Assembly: GCA_012845835.1 (NCBI GenBank)
Contig: JABAKD010000023.1
Coordinates: 11,440,427-11,504,426, forward strand
Source: Undaria pinnatifida
Lineage: Eukaryota > Sar > Phaeophyceae > Laminariales > Alariaceae
Direction of reading: 5' to 3'
Length of the DNA stretch: 64,000 bases
The number at the start of each line of letters is the position of its first letter. Within the stretch, counting starts at the first letter, position 1. Under the pieces are notes generated by a model that was not told the DNA's origin, made no database searches, and was given only the letters and a program-made list of their open reading frames with translations. This document shows positions 31,399 to 43,640 of this stretch, piece after piece. Position numbers and translations under genes: made by a program.

Positions 31399-33933
31399 CT
31401 GTGTATGAACAGCGGCAACATGGAGGTAACCGTGTCACTTAAGAGAATCGACATACGAATGGAACACAAAATTTAGATGTGTTGTATGAACAGCTGAAAT
31501 GTGAATGAAATAATGTCACAACCTACTACGCGTGGTGTAATTACCAGCGAAAAATACCCTAGATAAGACCCGCAAACCAGTATCCTGGGTGTTAAACACG
31601 CCCCCTGAATCAGCACCTAGAGCTGCATGAAACTGATGAAATAACAGCTGTGGACGCTGGTCCAGTACGACAGCGAACATGCGTACTATTCAGTTTCATA
31701 TATGTACGTACGTACTCGAAAGAAAAGTTTACGAATACAGATAGTACGGTAATAGACTACGAGTGTAGTTGTATCACAAAAGCTACATACTTGCGATGCT
31801 GTTTTGATGAGCAGCGAGTCATATCCTATGAAAAAGAAACGGACGAAAGTGTATTTTACACGTTTACTGCGCCCCCTTAAATTAACCTAGAATAAAATAA
31901 AAATCGAGCAAAATCGACGAGAAACTGTGGACGTCTATACGTAGTCCAGTGTTACACGTAAACGTGTACCACGTTCAGTTTGCGAGCTTGTATGTATGAT
32001 ACAAACTCCAAAGAAAGCTATACAACAGAGCCAAAAAGCCACACACTCAAAACGTGGTACCTGGTGCACGTCAGTCAGTACAACAATAAATCTGTACCAG
32101 GTACGTACCAGTCAGTTGTATGAGCTTTTGATATGGTTGTACTCATACGTACGAGTACTGTACAGCAGAGACAACTCAGACACCTAAAAGGAAACAAACA
32201 CCCCCCCCCCTAGAAAAGCAATAAGGAAAACCTGTAAAAAACGATCTACTGATGCAGTAGCGTTGCGTCGACGGCCCCAATGTGCTTCCCTGGTGAGCTG
32301 TTGTGTTGTATATGGAGCAGTGGTCTACTCGCCTGCGCTGCTGCGTAGATATGATGAACGACGTTCTCGTACATAGGTGTATGCATGTAAAGCGATGCTA
32401 ATGCTGATGATGAATGATTGATGATCGGTGTGGACCTGGTGTTGATGTCCGTGAAGAAGGTTTGCGGTGGCTCAGCTCGCGATGCTGTAATGATGACGTG
32501 ATGGCCCAACCAGACACCAGATCGATTGCACCGCGCAAAACATGCGGTGCCATACAAATAATCATCCCCATAGAAGATTGCAACGAGAAACTGTGGAACC
32601 CCAAATAATTGTGCATCTTCCCCGAGAGAGCCTCCTCCGATGTTGCTGGTTTGATATCATGGCGAGATCTCGCGAAGTAGTTATCCGGTCCATGGTGTGG
32701 TTGGGATCTCGATGGCCATATGCATGATGAAGGCGTTGGTGCTGGTGTCGATGAGCTCGCCCCTGCTGAATACGTAGATGACCATATGCTCCGCTTTGAT
32801 CCTGGCGTGAATGCCGTGGTGTACTATTAATATTTGCAGTGCACCCTGAAGCTTGTGCTTGGAAGTTTCTCGGTCTACACTGATACCTGAAAGGTAAGCC
32901 TGTGTCGAGCACGGCCGATGTAATGATGTGGTCGGTGGAGTGTTAAGCTGTGCTGTAGATGACGTTACCTCTTCCGTGGGAAGTACTGCTGTTGTACGAG
33001 TAGTCGATGATGAAGCTGTGGGGGTTGCAGATGTTTTTACTCAACGATCGTGTAGATGTAGCCATTGCAGGTGCTGCTGCTGTTGGCTTTAGTCGATGAT
33101 GGAGCAGGTGCAGCTGGGCGGTATGCACCCATCAGTGTGATGTTGACGTGTCGTCCATGTGGTAATTGCCGTTTCGACCGTGACGGAAGTAACGGTGAGT
33201 GCCGTGTTTCGTTCCCCGCAAAACCGTTGATGTGCCTTTGCCGTGTTGGTTTGCGATAGTAGTTGGACATACTTCGACGTGTGCGAACGTGAAAACAATT
33301 CCGTGGAGATACAATTCTCCGTTTCTCCGAGCCTGACACGTACTTGTCGCCTGGACGCGTCAAGCAGGGGCTGAAGAGTCCTCTCCGAATCTGATGCCTG
33401 CCTTTTTAGCGTGTAAGCGTTAAAGCAGAGGCAGGAGGTGATGTATGCCCCGTTTCGGCTGGAGGTGATCCCCCCGATGCTACGGTGAGTAGCCGATTCG
33501 TCAACGACCTGACTGCGTGCTACAGCGCGTATGGATGTACTAGTCGTATTATTTAAAATTGCACAAGGACGAATATATTTGACGTATTTCGCGCGTGGTA
33601 GCGGAAATATACGATTTCGATCACGACTTCGCGCGTCTTAATAGCGTGAATCCGGACTCCTTACCTGCTACACGCGTGATAGTGCGAGCAGCCTCCTTGG
33701 CTGCTTCGCGCGTGATGGCGTGACATCAGTCTTCTCTCTTGCACATTCCTCGCGATCTTGACGTCGGTGCGATGTCTCGATGTCGAGGCTGACCTTGATT
33801 TTTAAATAATTACTTCGCACTGCAGAAACTGGAGATCGTTCTTCGAACTTTTTGGGAGAGTGTGGAGAACTTAGCCTGACGCCGTTGTTCAGTGTCAGTC
33901 GATAGGTAGATTAAAGGCGAGGAGGCTCATAAC
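31399..33933. other. no gene; GATG/GTTGATG-rich from 32,240
   Basis: 31,399-32,240 is plain AT-rich DNA with a C run near 32,200. From 32,240 to about 33,130 words such as GATGATG, GTGTTGATG and CTGTAGATG recur irregularly. 33,560-33,730 has several CTTCGCGCGT/ACGCGTGAT-A words. Frames over the region are repeat-driven. Confidence 0.4.
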
Positions 33934-35610
33934 CTAAAGAAATGATGTGTATCGAGGTTCTGACTGTGATAAGAGCTGCAGAGGTGGCACCAAAGTGTCT
34001 GTTAGAATCACTTGTGGTTCATAACCTGAAGCAATGATGTGTATCGAGGCTCTGACTCTGATAAGAGCTGCAGAGGTGGCACCGAAGTGCCTGTAAAGAT
34101 CGTGAAGAAGAAAGATTGAGATAGTTCGAAAGTGGCGCTTGTGTGGCCTAAATACGAAAACAAGAAAAGTAGGAGTGGAGAAGTAGAAGGAAGATTTAAG
34201 AGTGATCGAGGTGGGGGATGCCTTCACCTGATCACGGGGCTATGCCCAAGCTACGGGCAGGTGTACTCTACGGCAGCCCGTCCTGTTCCCTGCAATGTTC
34301 TGTGTAACGTACTTACAACGTTGTGAAGTACCGAAATCTGTAACGTTCTTCTGACATTTGGTGGAAAGCTGGTCACCCTGTACTGCGATCAACTTCCCGA
34401 TGCAGGTGGGTTGATTCTTATACAGTATGCCGGCTAAGAAGAACAAACAAAAATCCTATGTATTTCGCCGCATATTGTATTTATCCGCATCTAGAACTAT
34501 GATGCTCACTTTACTCAAGCTAGTGACTGCCAGGGACGAATCAAATGAATTCGGACTGCAGAGTCCATATTCCAAGTCGTCCCTAATTCATGAGAAGTCA
34601 GTAGCTAGAGGAACTTGATACTCAGAATAATAAACACAACTGGTGCACCATTTTTATTACCATTGCGCAAAAATGAAGTAATGATGTGTATCGAGGCTCT
34701 GATTCTGTGGTAAGAGCTGCACCCAAAGTGTCTGTCAAGATCACTTGGGGTGGAGAAGAAAAAATAACATAGTGAGTTGCATATATCTTTCGAATTGTGC
34801 AGTATACTATCATTTTCTGTGGTTTGGGACGGAGAGGAGCTGGCTGACATGTCTACCGCAGTATCCAAATCTGCCTCATACTCACATGTCTCTGCTCATA
34901 AATACACCTCCTTCCCTATACTGTCTCGGTTCTACTGTGCGAACTATCGGACAACTGAGACACCGAATGGTCCAACACCATTGACTTCTCCGAGAAAAAC
35001 ATAAAGTATATATGCCCTCAGTTATACGAGAATCGTACCTACATCCTCATAATGCCTCCATTCCCTCACCATCGAAAGCAAAAGTGTGGGTGGGCGGGAG
35101 AAATCACGAATTATATGGTCCAGCGAGCGACCGCTGTCCAGATGTAAACAACAGTTCTGTCTGTTCGCGTGTTCTACCAGTCTGCCAGCACCGTCCCGTG
35201 CGGTATCCACTCGATATCCCCACAAGCCCGATCAACCAAACAATGCCAGTTGCTGCAGTCAAAGTGAGCTACGTACTTCGTATTCCGCCAAAGAATATGA
35301 ACCATAACGCCGAATTCTCTCTAGAACAACAAACAACATATTATTCTTATCGGTTCCCGATTCCTAATAATATTTCTCTGTGTTGTGTAAATATTTCGAA
35401 CTGCGTTGTGTATTATCATTTTCTGTGGCTTGGGAGGGAGAGCAGCTGGCTGACATGTCTACCGCAGTATCCAACTCTGCCTCATACCCACATGTCTTTG
35501 CTCATAGACACATCTCCCTCCCTCCACTGCCTGGGTTCTACTGTGCGAATTCTCGGACGACTGAGACACCCGATGATCCAACACCATTGACTCCTCCACA
35601 GCCGAGGTTA
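33934..35610 (+). repeat. composite repeat block left of the Crypton-like element
   Basis: Contains (i) about 88-bp units with GATGTGTATCGAGG and AAGAGCTGCAGAGGTGGCAC at 33,948, 34,036 and 34,680. (ii) A 390-bp segment (34,126-34,520) matching 40,530-40,920. (iii) A 260-bp segment repeated at 34,745-35,000 and 35,345-35,600 (GCTGGCTGACATGTCTACCG, ATCCAACACCATTGACT). (iv) A 290-bp segment (35,095-35,380) matching 40,247-40,530. No coding content. Confidence 0.8.
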
Positions 35611-35669
35611 CACCGAGACCTTTACAGTTCACCCCATACAGTATCTTGACCTGGCTGTCTCTGCAAATC

Positions 35670-36625
35670 CTAGCCAGCTGCTAGTTTACGAGAAACCTGT
35701 CCCGCACCGTCCGCATTATTCCGGGTGTACACCTTACATGCATCGGACTTCCACCTCCCTTCTCGCTGTACGACTCGCTCCGACACGTCACCTCCAGCTG
35801 CGAGCATCGAGGCACGTCCTATCCTCAGCGAGTGCAGAGCGTACTCTTCGGGTTTACGCCCAGATTTTTCAACTATCTCTCTCAACGCTCGTAACGCCTG
35901 ACTATATCGCCACACTCTTACTTGCCTCCCTGAACAGTACCAACAAAGTGGCGCGTGTGCAGGTAGAGCTGCAAAACATGACAGTAGTGCTGCCATAAGA
36001 GCAACGGCTACGCCACCCTCACCCAACTCAGAACACGGGCCCCCAACCTTGCTCCGGGCACGTACAATGACGCTTTCAACTTGAGCCTGGTCGCCTTTAT
36101 GGCCGCGGAATCGCACCTCAACGCGATCGGCATCACTCCATTGAAGACGCCTCAACTGCCTGTCGCCAGAAAAGAACGTAACATCACTTCAACATCACTT
36201 CTCCTGAGACAATCCGCTGGGTTTACCACACCTGAGCCATTAGCAAATACCTCATCTGACCTGGCGAAGATAAAAATAGCTCATGCCCAAACATAGCCAA
36301 AGCAATCTATCCCCAGAACGCCAGGAAGGTACCAGTTCCTGCCCCTTGATCAACATATCCCACGATATAGGGAGCCGAACCCGTGGCCGTGTTCCCGCCA
36401 ATGTATGCGATCGCGAGATACTTGCAATACAGTCTTGATCAACGGCGACCGGATCGACAGCTCGATGCCAACATCGACCGGAGGGAAATATTGAATCGCA
36501 GCTAGCATACTCGAAATAGTTCCGGCTTGATCGTCCTGTGACGCACAACACCAAGCAGCGGAATAAATCAAAGCCCACACATTGGCCTCCTCCGACTCAC
36601 ACGATCGCAGATACCGGTCCTGCAC
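35670..36625 (-). pseudogene. tyrosine recombinase
   Basis: Site-specific DNA integrase of the lambda-integrase fold. Seen: an N-terminal helical part (WALIYSAAWCCASQDDQAGT, then GTRPRVRLPISWDMLIKGQE). A region with three in-frame stops follows (36,150-36,254). The catalytic half is YALHSLRIGRASMLAAGG with the conserved His-x-x-Arg, then GRWKSDACKVYTRN with the conserved Trp and the nucleophilic Tyr. It ends TAG at 35,670. The first catalytic Arg lies in the disrupted part and cannot be confirmed. Also one frame change near 36,400. No RT or RNase H lies nearby. Confidence 0.75.
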
Positions 36626-36627
36626 GG

Positions 36628-38246
36628 TTAACCCGCGAAAAGTACACCGGAAACCCTACGCGTAAGTTCTTTCAGACGATCTCGCAATTGATCGACGGAA
36701 GTACGGGTGCCCAAAATTCCTGTACAAAGATTTGCACCCGCTTGCTCCAAGTTCTGCTCCTGGTTGAAAAAACGACGCCAACCTCGGCCGTACAAGCTGC
36801 GCGTCATCCGCTGAAACCCGAGCTCGTTCGGTCGCCGAAGTTGGCCCCGCCAGCTGACGGAGCCCGCACCCCTATCCGTCACCACCCGTGCACGATTTAG
36901 CAAAGCTTGCGCCTTTTCCGCTCCCGGCTTCGTCTCCCGATGCGGAAGCGCTCGGTACGAACGCCAGCCTTGGGTTCCTTGGACGATTTAGCAGATCTTC
37001 CGCCTTTTCCGCTCCCGTCTTCGTCTCCCGATGCGGAAGCGCTCGGTACCGTGCGAACGCCAGCCTTGGGTTTCTTGTGTGCGGTCCCACTGGCGCCTCG
37101 TCCGCTTTCCTTCTTTTCCCGGAATTTGTCGGCCGGGTCGTGGCCGTACTTGCACGGACCTCCCTTTCGCTCGAACCGGCATCCATGCCGGGAGGCCCAA
37201 CCGAAGCACAGCAGCTGAGCGGAGTCTTTATCCCCGCGCGCACGTTTGACCGCACGCCCTCCTTTTTCACGAGGTACGACCGGTTCCTTGGGAACGTCGC
37301 CGTGCTCCAGCCCACCAGAGTCAATGTAGGCGCCAATCTTCGCCCAGATGGGAACCACTGCTCCTGGCAATGCGTTGGTTCCTGGCGGCTCGTGTCAGTA
37401 ACTCTTAGCGGAGAGAGCTGCGTTGTGAACCGCGGTCGACCAATCCTCGAGATCTTTGTTGAAGCGGGCTATCCTCATCTTGTGGACCAGCATTTGAATC
37501 GCTTGGTGGTTAGCTTCGCCATGTGATGTCACCATGTCGACGCCGTCCTGGAATGCCGCGCGTAGCTTCTCCACCCGCGCCTTTACCCCCACCGAAGTAA
37601 TGTCCCGCCCGATGACGGGAGGCAACACCTTCGCCAGAACGGCGACCTGCTTTTCGATGACGATGGTGCCAGCAGTGCCCGGTTCCGCCCCACGCGGTAT
37701 AAACGTGGTAACATCAAGCCCCGCTAAAGCGTCAACCCGTTCCACTACCGCTGCTAGGGCCGTGTTCTTAAATACCCCTTGCAGCTGGGCCCTCGACAAG
37801 TCACACACCTTTGGCTTCTCACCACAAAGGATGCAAAATGCTCGAAGGTTGGGGTTCTTCCAAGCCGTGATCATCTTCTTCAGCCAACCCTTATCCGACA
37901 TGCTACCGCGAGCGGAAGCCGCACCATCATGCTGCCCCTGGTCACTGTTCGGCTCGTCAGGGTCTTGGTTAGCTTGGATGTCATCCAGCACATTCGGAAG
38001 GTGCCCGAGCATGCCCTCAATATTTTCGAGGCGACCCCCCTTTTCGGCGGTAATGTCCTCAATATTATCGAGCCGCCCCCCGTTCTCGGCCGCACCGGCC
38101 TCGATCGCGTCAAGCGGATCGTTAACCGCCTCGCGGTGCACAGCGTATTCAGCTTGACGGACTGAACGTTCGCCCGTGTTGCTGCTAGCACCACCCGACC
38201 GGCTGCTCGCACCACTCGGCTTGCCGCTCATCGTGGATAAACGCAT
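36628..38246 (-). pseudogene. gag-like region with CCCH zinc finger, upstream of the recombinase
   Basis: From ATG at 38,246 a 283-codon frame begins MRLSTMSGKPSGASSRS. It has repeated GGRLDNIED/GGRLENIEG units, then an acidic stretch and a helical C-terminal half (KARVEKLRAAFQDGV). A single in-frame TGA at 37,395-37,397 is followed in the same frame by a basic segment and CFGWASRHGCRFERKGGPC, then KYGH: a C-x8-C-x8-C-x3-H zinc finger. A Lys/Ser-rich tail with two near-identical GVRT...SGDEDGSGK repeats follows (about 36,900-37,080). A shorter frame (36,628-36,903) links it to the recombinase. The role is inferred: nucleic-acid binding protein of the element. One premature stop and one or two frame changes. 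Confidence 0.6.
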
Positions 38247-40029
38247 TATTTTCGCTCAAGCAGCGAGCATGGGCACACACGCATATCATATTCGTGTGTG
38301 TACTCCTTTGCTTGTCAGGCGAATTGTCCGATTGTTACCACAGCCTGGTTTGCGAACTGGTGTTTCAGCGAGGAAGTCAGTCAATTCGATTCAGAATATT
38401 ATATATATTTGCGCCCGATCACAACCACGCAAGGTGTATCCGCAATATTACTTATATTTCCTGTCTGACAACCATTACCACCAATACATGGTAAATCATA
38501 TCGAGAAATGCAATGGTACTGCTGTTCCATCGTCGTCTTGACACGACGTCGACATCACATGTATGCATGTACCTGCTCCGGTGCTATACGGGCCGAGATG
38601 AATTGGTCACATTTCTCGACATATGCCATTTTTGTTTTTGTAATGCTGTTCAGTTAGGAAACAGTGTGAACATATTAACCTGCGCCCCATCGCAACCGCA
38701 TGAGAGGTGCCAGCAAGATTATCCAGTGACACTGCACAGCTATTTAAATCAAGCATATACGTTTTGCTATTCAGCAGACAAAACAATGTGATCATTCTGA
38801 AACATTCTGCGCCCCATCGCGACCGCACGAGAGGTGAACAACCAGAATATACAGTTTCACTATATCCAGCATCATTTTAATGCTGTAAGATTTTTGTCGC
38901 CTTGCCGCGACCTGTGAATTATGCCACTCACTTTCTTTCACCCAACAAGACACAACTTCTGCCCTTGCGGTTGACTATCTACAAGTATCCACGCTCAAGA
39001 CCTCTCGGGCGTTCGGCTGTGAAGGTGTTATCTCACCCAACAATGCGGGTGGGAAGTCATTCATTCATATTGCCATATTATATACTTATTCGCGCTCAAG
39101 ACCCCTCGAGTCGATCGTTTGGCTCTGAATATTATCTCACCCAGCAGTCCGCATGGGGAATCACTCGTTCATTATGCCGCATAATATTTATCGTGCACGT
39201 ACACGTCGATTTGAAATTTTAATCTGCACCCCACCGCGAAAGCGCGATAGGTACCAGCAAGAAATTATCAGTTGCTCGGGATAAGCGAAATCTTACACGC
39301 ACGATGTTTTTGCGACGCCTTGCCGCAACGTACGAACTCCATTGCAATAATAGGTATAGCATGACATCACGACTCACCCAGCAGCAGTATGATATCACGA
39401 CTCGCCCACCCGCAGTAATATTGAGCGGTTTATGTGGTCAATTACAGAATATATGCATTAATCTGCGCCCAACGTCACGTGAAGCCATATTCAGTTGACA
39501 CACTAAACGCTTGCTGCGGTAACTTTTTTTTAATTCTTTTTTGCTGCTACATGTGATCGAATTGCGATAATATCGCTGAATTTTCAACCAACAGCAATCC
39601 AACGCGTTTGTCTGCGGGTCCTTGTGTTCAAAAACATCATGCACGTTTCAACCTACATCATTCCAACGCATTTTTCTGCGGGTCCTTGTGGTCAAACACA
39701 CTATGAACGATAAAAACAAGAAAAAAATTGGCACCAAAGATTTTTCGCTTTTCACTTGATGAACTGCCCCAATGTGATACGATATGCCATCTGTACTCGA
39801 AATATCGTTGCGTACCCACCCCCAGGCCGCCGAGAGTATGACCAGGCACGATCCCTTTCACGATTACGACCATCATCGAATCTCTACCTCGATCGGGGGG
39901 AGAGTCCGATAATATCTTGTTGCCGACATCTATGATGCGTATGTGCTTGGCCATGAAGTTGAAGTTTTTGCTATTCCCCCCCTTTTGTTTTTGTTTTTGC
40001 ACAAGCAACACAACTCGCTCGAACCGTTT
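38247..40029. other. no gene; short tandem repeats
   Basis: Units beginning GCGCCCCATCGC-ACCGCA-GAGAGGTG recur near 38,682, 38,810 and (decayed) 39,225. A unit with TCGGCTCTGAATATTATCTC/AGGTGTTATCTCACCC occurs near 39,025 and 39,125. Two 63-bp copies of CCAACGCNTTTNTCTGCGGG lie at 39,598 and 39,662. Confidence 0.55.
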
Positions 40030-40229
40030 TCAAACACACACGCTCTCGGCCCACTAGTATCGGGGATCGAGGAGACAAACAACAACCCGTATCTTCACGT
40101 AATACCATACCGGTCGGGGCGAGGCCCATTGTCGACGTGTCCGCGCTTGTTTCCCGTGCCTCGTATGAAGCGCTTCGCCTTCGATGTTGCTTCTTGCTCT
40201 CGCTAATTCCCCGATTCGCCGTCTGGCGA

Positions 40230-40925
40230 TGATCTCGGGAATCACAAAATCACCAATTGTCTGGTCCAGCGAGCGACCGCTGTCCAGTTGTAAACGACAG
40301 CTCTATCTGTTCGCGTGTTCTACAAGTCTGCCAGCACCGTCCCGTGTGGTATTCACTTGGTATCCCCACAAGCGCGATCAACCAAACAATGCCAGCTGCT
40401 GCAGTCAAAGTGAGCTACGCACTTCGTATTCCGCCAGATAATATGAATCACAACGCCGAATTCTCTCTAGAACAACAAACAACATATTATTCTTATCGGT
40501 TCCCGATTCTTAATAATATTTATCTTTTGAAAGTGGCGCTTGTGTGGCCAATGGATGAAAAGGAGAAATGTAGGAGTGGAGAGGAGATGTACAAGGAGTG
40601 ATCAAGGTGGGGGATGCCTTCACCTCATCAATGTACTATGCCTAAGCTACGGGCAGGTGTACTCTACGGCAGCCCGTCCTTTTCCCTGCAACGCTCTATG
40701 CAACACCCTTGTAACATTGTAGATAACGTTACCTGTAACGTTCTTCTGGTACTTATATGGTGATAAGATGAGTACCCGTACCACGATCAACTTCCCGGTA
40801 AAGGTAGGTTGATTCTTACACAGTATGCCGGCTAGAAAGAACAAATTCCTACATATTTCGCCGCATATTGTATTTATCCGCATCTAGAACTAAAATACTC
40901 AGTTTACTCAAGGTTGTGACGAAGA
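40230..40925 (+). repeat. direct-repeat block right of the Crypton-like element
   Basis: 40,247-40,530 matches 35,095-35,380 (CAGCGAGCGACCGCTGTCCA, CCAAACAATGCCAG, ACAACATATTATTCTTATCG). It runs without a gap into 40,530-40,920, which matches 34,126-34,520 (AAGTGGCGCTTGTGTGGCC, GGGCAGGTGTACTCTACGGC, TTTCGCCGCATATTGTATTT). Confidence 0.85.
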
Positions 40926-41202
40926 ATTAAATAGATGCTAATGTAGTAATGGACTGAGCCCATTTTACAATAGTCCGTTGGGGTGTTTGAAGAGCATTCT
41001 CAAAATAGAACTGTACCGTCACATTTAGCCTGAAGAGCTGCCTACGGTCTATGGTGGGGTATGTACCGCTGTGGTCGTATCAGTGGACAATTTACCGCAC
41101 ATACAATCGTTGGATAACATTTGTCAGGGAGCTCCACTTTCCCTGCTTGCGTTTCTTGCCATCTCTGGATGGATGGGCGGGAAGGGGCGGAAAGGTCCAT
41201 GG

Positions 41203-42947
41203 CCGACGGCATGGCACTTCCCCGTGTGATAACAAGCGAACTATTGCTTACAAACGCATTCCGAACTTACGAGGGGAAGTCCTCGGAGCTGATACCACCA
41301 GACCCGCCGTCGCGAGTCTGTACAATTCAATTGAATTGGGCAAGTTCTACTCATGCCCAAAATGTGGCCTGGTTGCTTTTTCGAGGCCGGAAAGCACTGC
41401 TTTGCGTGTTGGAGTGTAACACCAGCCGAAAGGAATGGGAGACCCTACATCAGCAGGAGGAGCGCGAGCGCAGGGCGCTGGCGAAGTCCATTCTGCAAGT
41501 AAGTGAAGGCGAAGCGGCGGAAGTCGGCAATCAAGGTGACGATCGGGGGAGATAGACCGCCAAGGTTGGGTGATGTTGTCACCTTCGGAAATACGCACCA
41601 ATTTCGTGGTTCCTACTCGGAGTACGAGCAGCATATCATATCACAAACCAAGATGGAGGAGACCGGGTGGTGCTCGCAAGGAGGCGAGAGCTGGAAGATT
41701 CGGCGCCCCAAATTATGGTGCCTGATGAGTTCTACGATGGCAAGATCGGGGTCGACGTCTCCGAGAAGGAGCTAATGTAAGGACTCAAAAAATAAACTGG
41801 CATTCATGTGCAGCAGACACGTGAAGAGGATTGTTGCCGCCAGGAATTCCGTGTGATGAAGATGGATGCGAGCGTGCCGGTAGATCGCAGGGTGTTCATG
41901 CTAAAACGTGCCATGCCGAAATACCTTGCTGACAGCGGGCTCATGGAGATGGTGAAGCCTGGAAGTTGTCAGCACTCGCTGACGCATGACAAGGTGCTGG
42001 TTGAGGCAATAGCGGCGGAAATCGAGCCACTTGAATGGGAATCGAGCCACTCGACTTCAGCAGCAAGGTGGAAAGGAAGATGAGATTCGATCTCGTAAAG
42101 CTTGATCCTGACTCACTGTTCACTGTAATTGCCTAGCAGCACGGGACCTAGCTGTAATTGAGGCCACAATGCTGCAAGCCGGCATACGGCAAAGAGGCGT
42201 GACGCTAGGTCGATGGCTGCTGCGGGGACCAATCCGCAGGGAAGTGCTGCCGACGAGCACGAGTCACCCGAAAATATTGAGGTTGCTATTCATAGTGTGA
42301 AAGCAGAGTTAAACCGTCAGTACGAAAATAACGAGTGTTTCGTGTCTGACAAGCAAGGTCACAGGCAGCGGGATTGCCCCCAAAGCCAGCAGGGTAACGC
42401 GGGGGAAGGTGTCCATGGCCAGAGCCACGGCCAGACCCCCATACAGCAACAGCAGTCCACAGGTGATGCCGCTCAGCATACCCGGAGCAAGGGAATCGGG
42501 ATGGCCCCTACGACTGCCACCCCTCGAGCTAGTGGGTACAAGACTGCCTCAAAGGCGGTGGTTACGGAGACAGATCCTGCTGCGCCTGAAGTGTCTACGC
42601 ACAATGATGACGACTACGTGTCCATTCGCGTGCCGCAGGAGAAGATGGTGCCAGTGGATAACGTGCTCACCGAGATGGTGCAGCACCAGATTTCCCGGAG
42701 CGCCGTGCCAAAGAATGCAGTGCCAGTTCTTCACTCCATTCCGGTGCAGCTGTCGGCACCCGCGTCACAGCAGTCGTGTGGTGATTCCAGCACCATTTCA
42801 TACGCGCGTGTCTCGGTCTTACAGCCGGGTGGAAGTGATCATTCGAGCGTGGATACGGTGGAGACCGAACCGCACTTGGAGGCCCTGACGCAGCATGTCG
42901 CGGGGCGTCTCGCGGTTCCCGGTGCTTCCGCAGCTGCTGAGGTTTAG
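41203..42947 (+). pseudogene. gag of Gypsy copy 1, with mutated zinc knuckle
   Basis: Capsid-type protein packaging element RNA. The start MADGMALPRVITSELL at 41,203 has counterparts in copies 2 and 3. A coiled-coil-like stretch (HQQEERERRALAKSIL) follows, then frame changes (about 41,515 and 41,800-42,200), then a long frame from 42,213. That frame carries CFVSDKQGHRQRDC, where copy 2 has CFVCGKQGHKQRDC. So the second Cys of the C-x2-C-x4-H-x4-C knuckle is now Ser and the finger should not fold. It ends in a TAG at 42,945-42,947 where copy 2 has AAG. The rest is Gln/Ser-rich linker. Confidence 0.7.
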
Positions 42948-43517
42948 GTGCTGATGAATTCTGCTTCAGGCGTTACAGCTATATCGGAGGAGCTGGCAGA
43001 GGCCTTGCGAGGACAGCCAGGGATAGCGTATACCGCTTTAACGCAGGCGTTTGTTGCGCATGCGCGTGTGGTGGCGTCGATGGGTCAGGAGTGTAATATT
43101 GAGACTCAATCGTATCCGCCCCACTTAACGATCGATACACCATGGGGGCCAGTCCGGTTTACCATGCCGTTTATCGTGATCCCTGGGGGAGGTGATGTGG
43201 TTATCATCGGGCAGAAGACGGTGAGAGAAAAACTCGGCATCGACGCCATGGCGCAGCTCAAGTCATCTGTACTGAAGGCACACGAGCGTCAAGATAGCGC
43301 TGGGATGGATCTTACAGCTCTTGCTGTGGGCGAACCCAACGCTGGTGCCGTTCTGCGTGCGGCGAGGGCTGTCGCGGCGTTCGCGCCGGGCGGCAACGTG
43401 CCAGGTGACGTGGACGATGTGGTCACGCTGACGCTGCTGTCTCAAACGAACCACGATGTTCCAGGATTCCGAGATGGAGATGCACGACCGTGTGGGCGCG
43501 TTGGGGATGGCGGTTGA
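42948..43517 (+). pseudogene. protease of Gypsy copy 1, active site lost
   Basis: Retroviral-type aspartic protease that would cut the polyprotein. The active-site segment reads VLMNSASGVTAISEEL, while copy 2 has VLMDSGSGITAISEEL: the D-S/T-G triad is now N-S-A, so it cannot be active. The downstream part (GPVRFTMPFIVIPGGGDVVI, then IGQKTVREKLGID) matches copy 2 closely. In frame with the gag stop just upstream, suggesting one original gag-protease frame. Confidence 0.75.
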
Positions 43518-43640
43518 TGACGCTGTTGACAACGATTTACCGCCGGAATAATGCTGCGCGATATCGCTTTTCGCACGCACCTTGACGTATCCCGTCGGGT
43601 ATTATTGGGTGACCCACCTGCGCGCTAGGAGCCCATAACG

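Larger units (their letters stand above)
35086..40530 (-). mobile_element. Crypton-like tyrosine-recombinase element between direct repeats
   Basis: A minus-strand coding block (38,246 to 35,670) with a gag-like region, a CCCH finger and a tyrosine recombinase, and no reverse transcriptase. Similar modules flank it in the same orientation (35,095-35,380 and 40,247-40,530). Module order differs on the two sides (left: 34,126 module, then 35,095 module; right: the 40,247 module directly followed by the 40,530 module), so true ends are not settled. An RT-less DIRS derivative is the alternative. Confidence 0.5.

Noticed and set aside
2143..37397. In-frame TGA codons in the hAT-like gene and gag-like gene as a sign of TGA reassignment or recoding
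   Set aside because: Other decayed genes here (LINE, Penelope-like) use TGA where the family ends, and stops of all three types occur inside frames; simple decay suffices.
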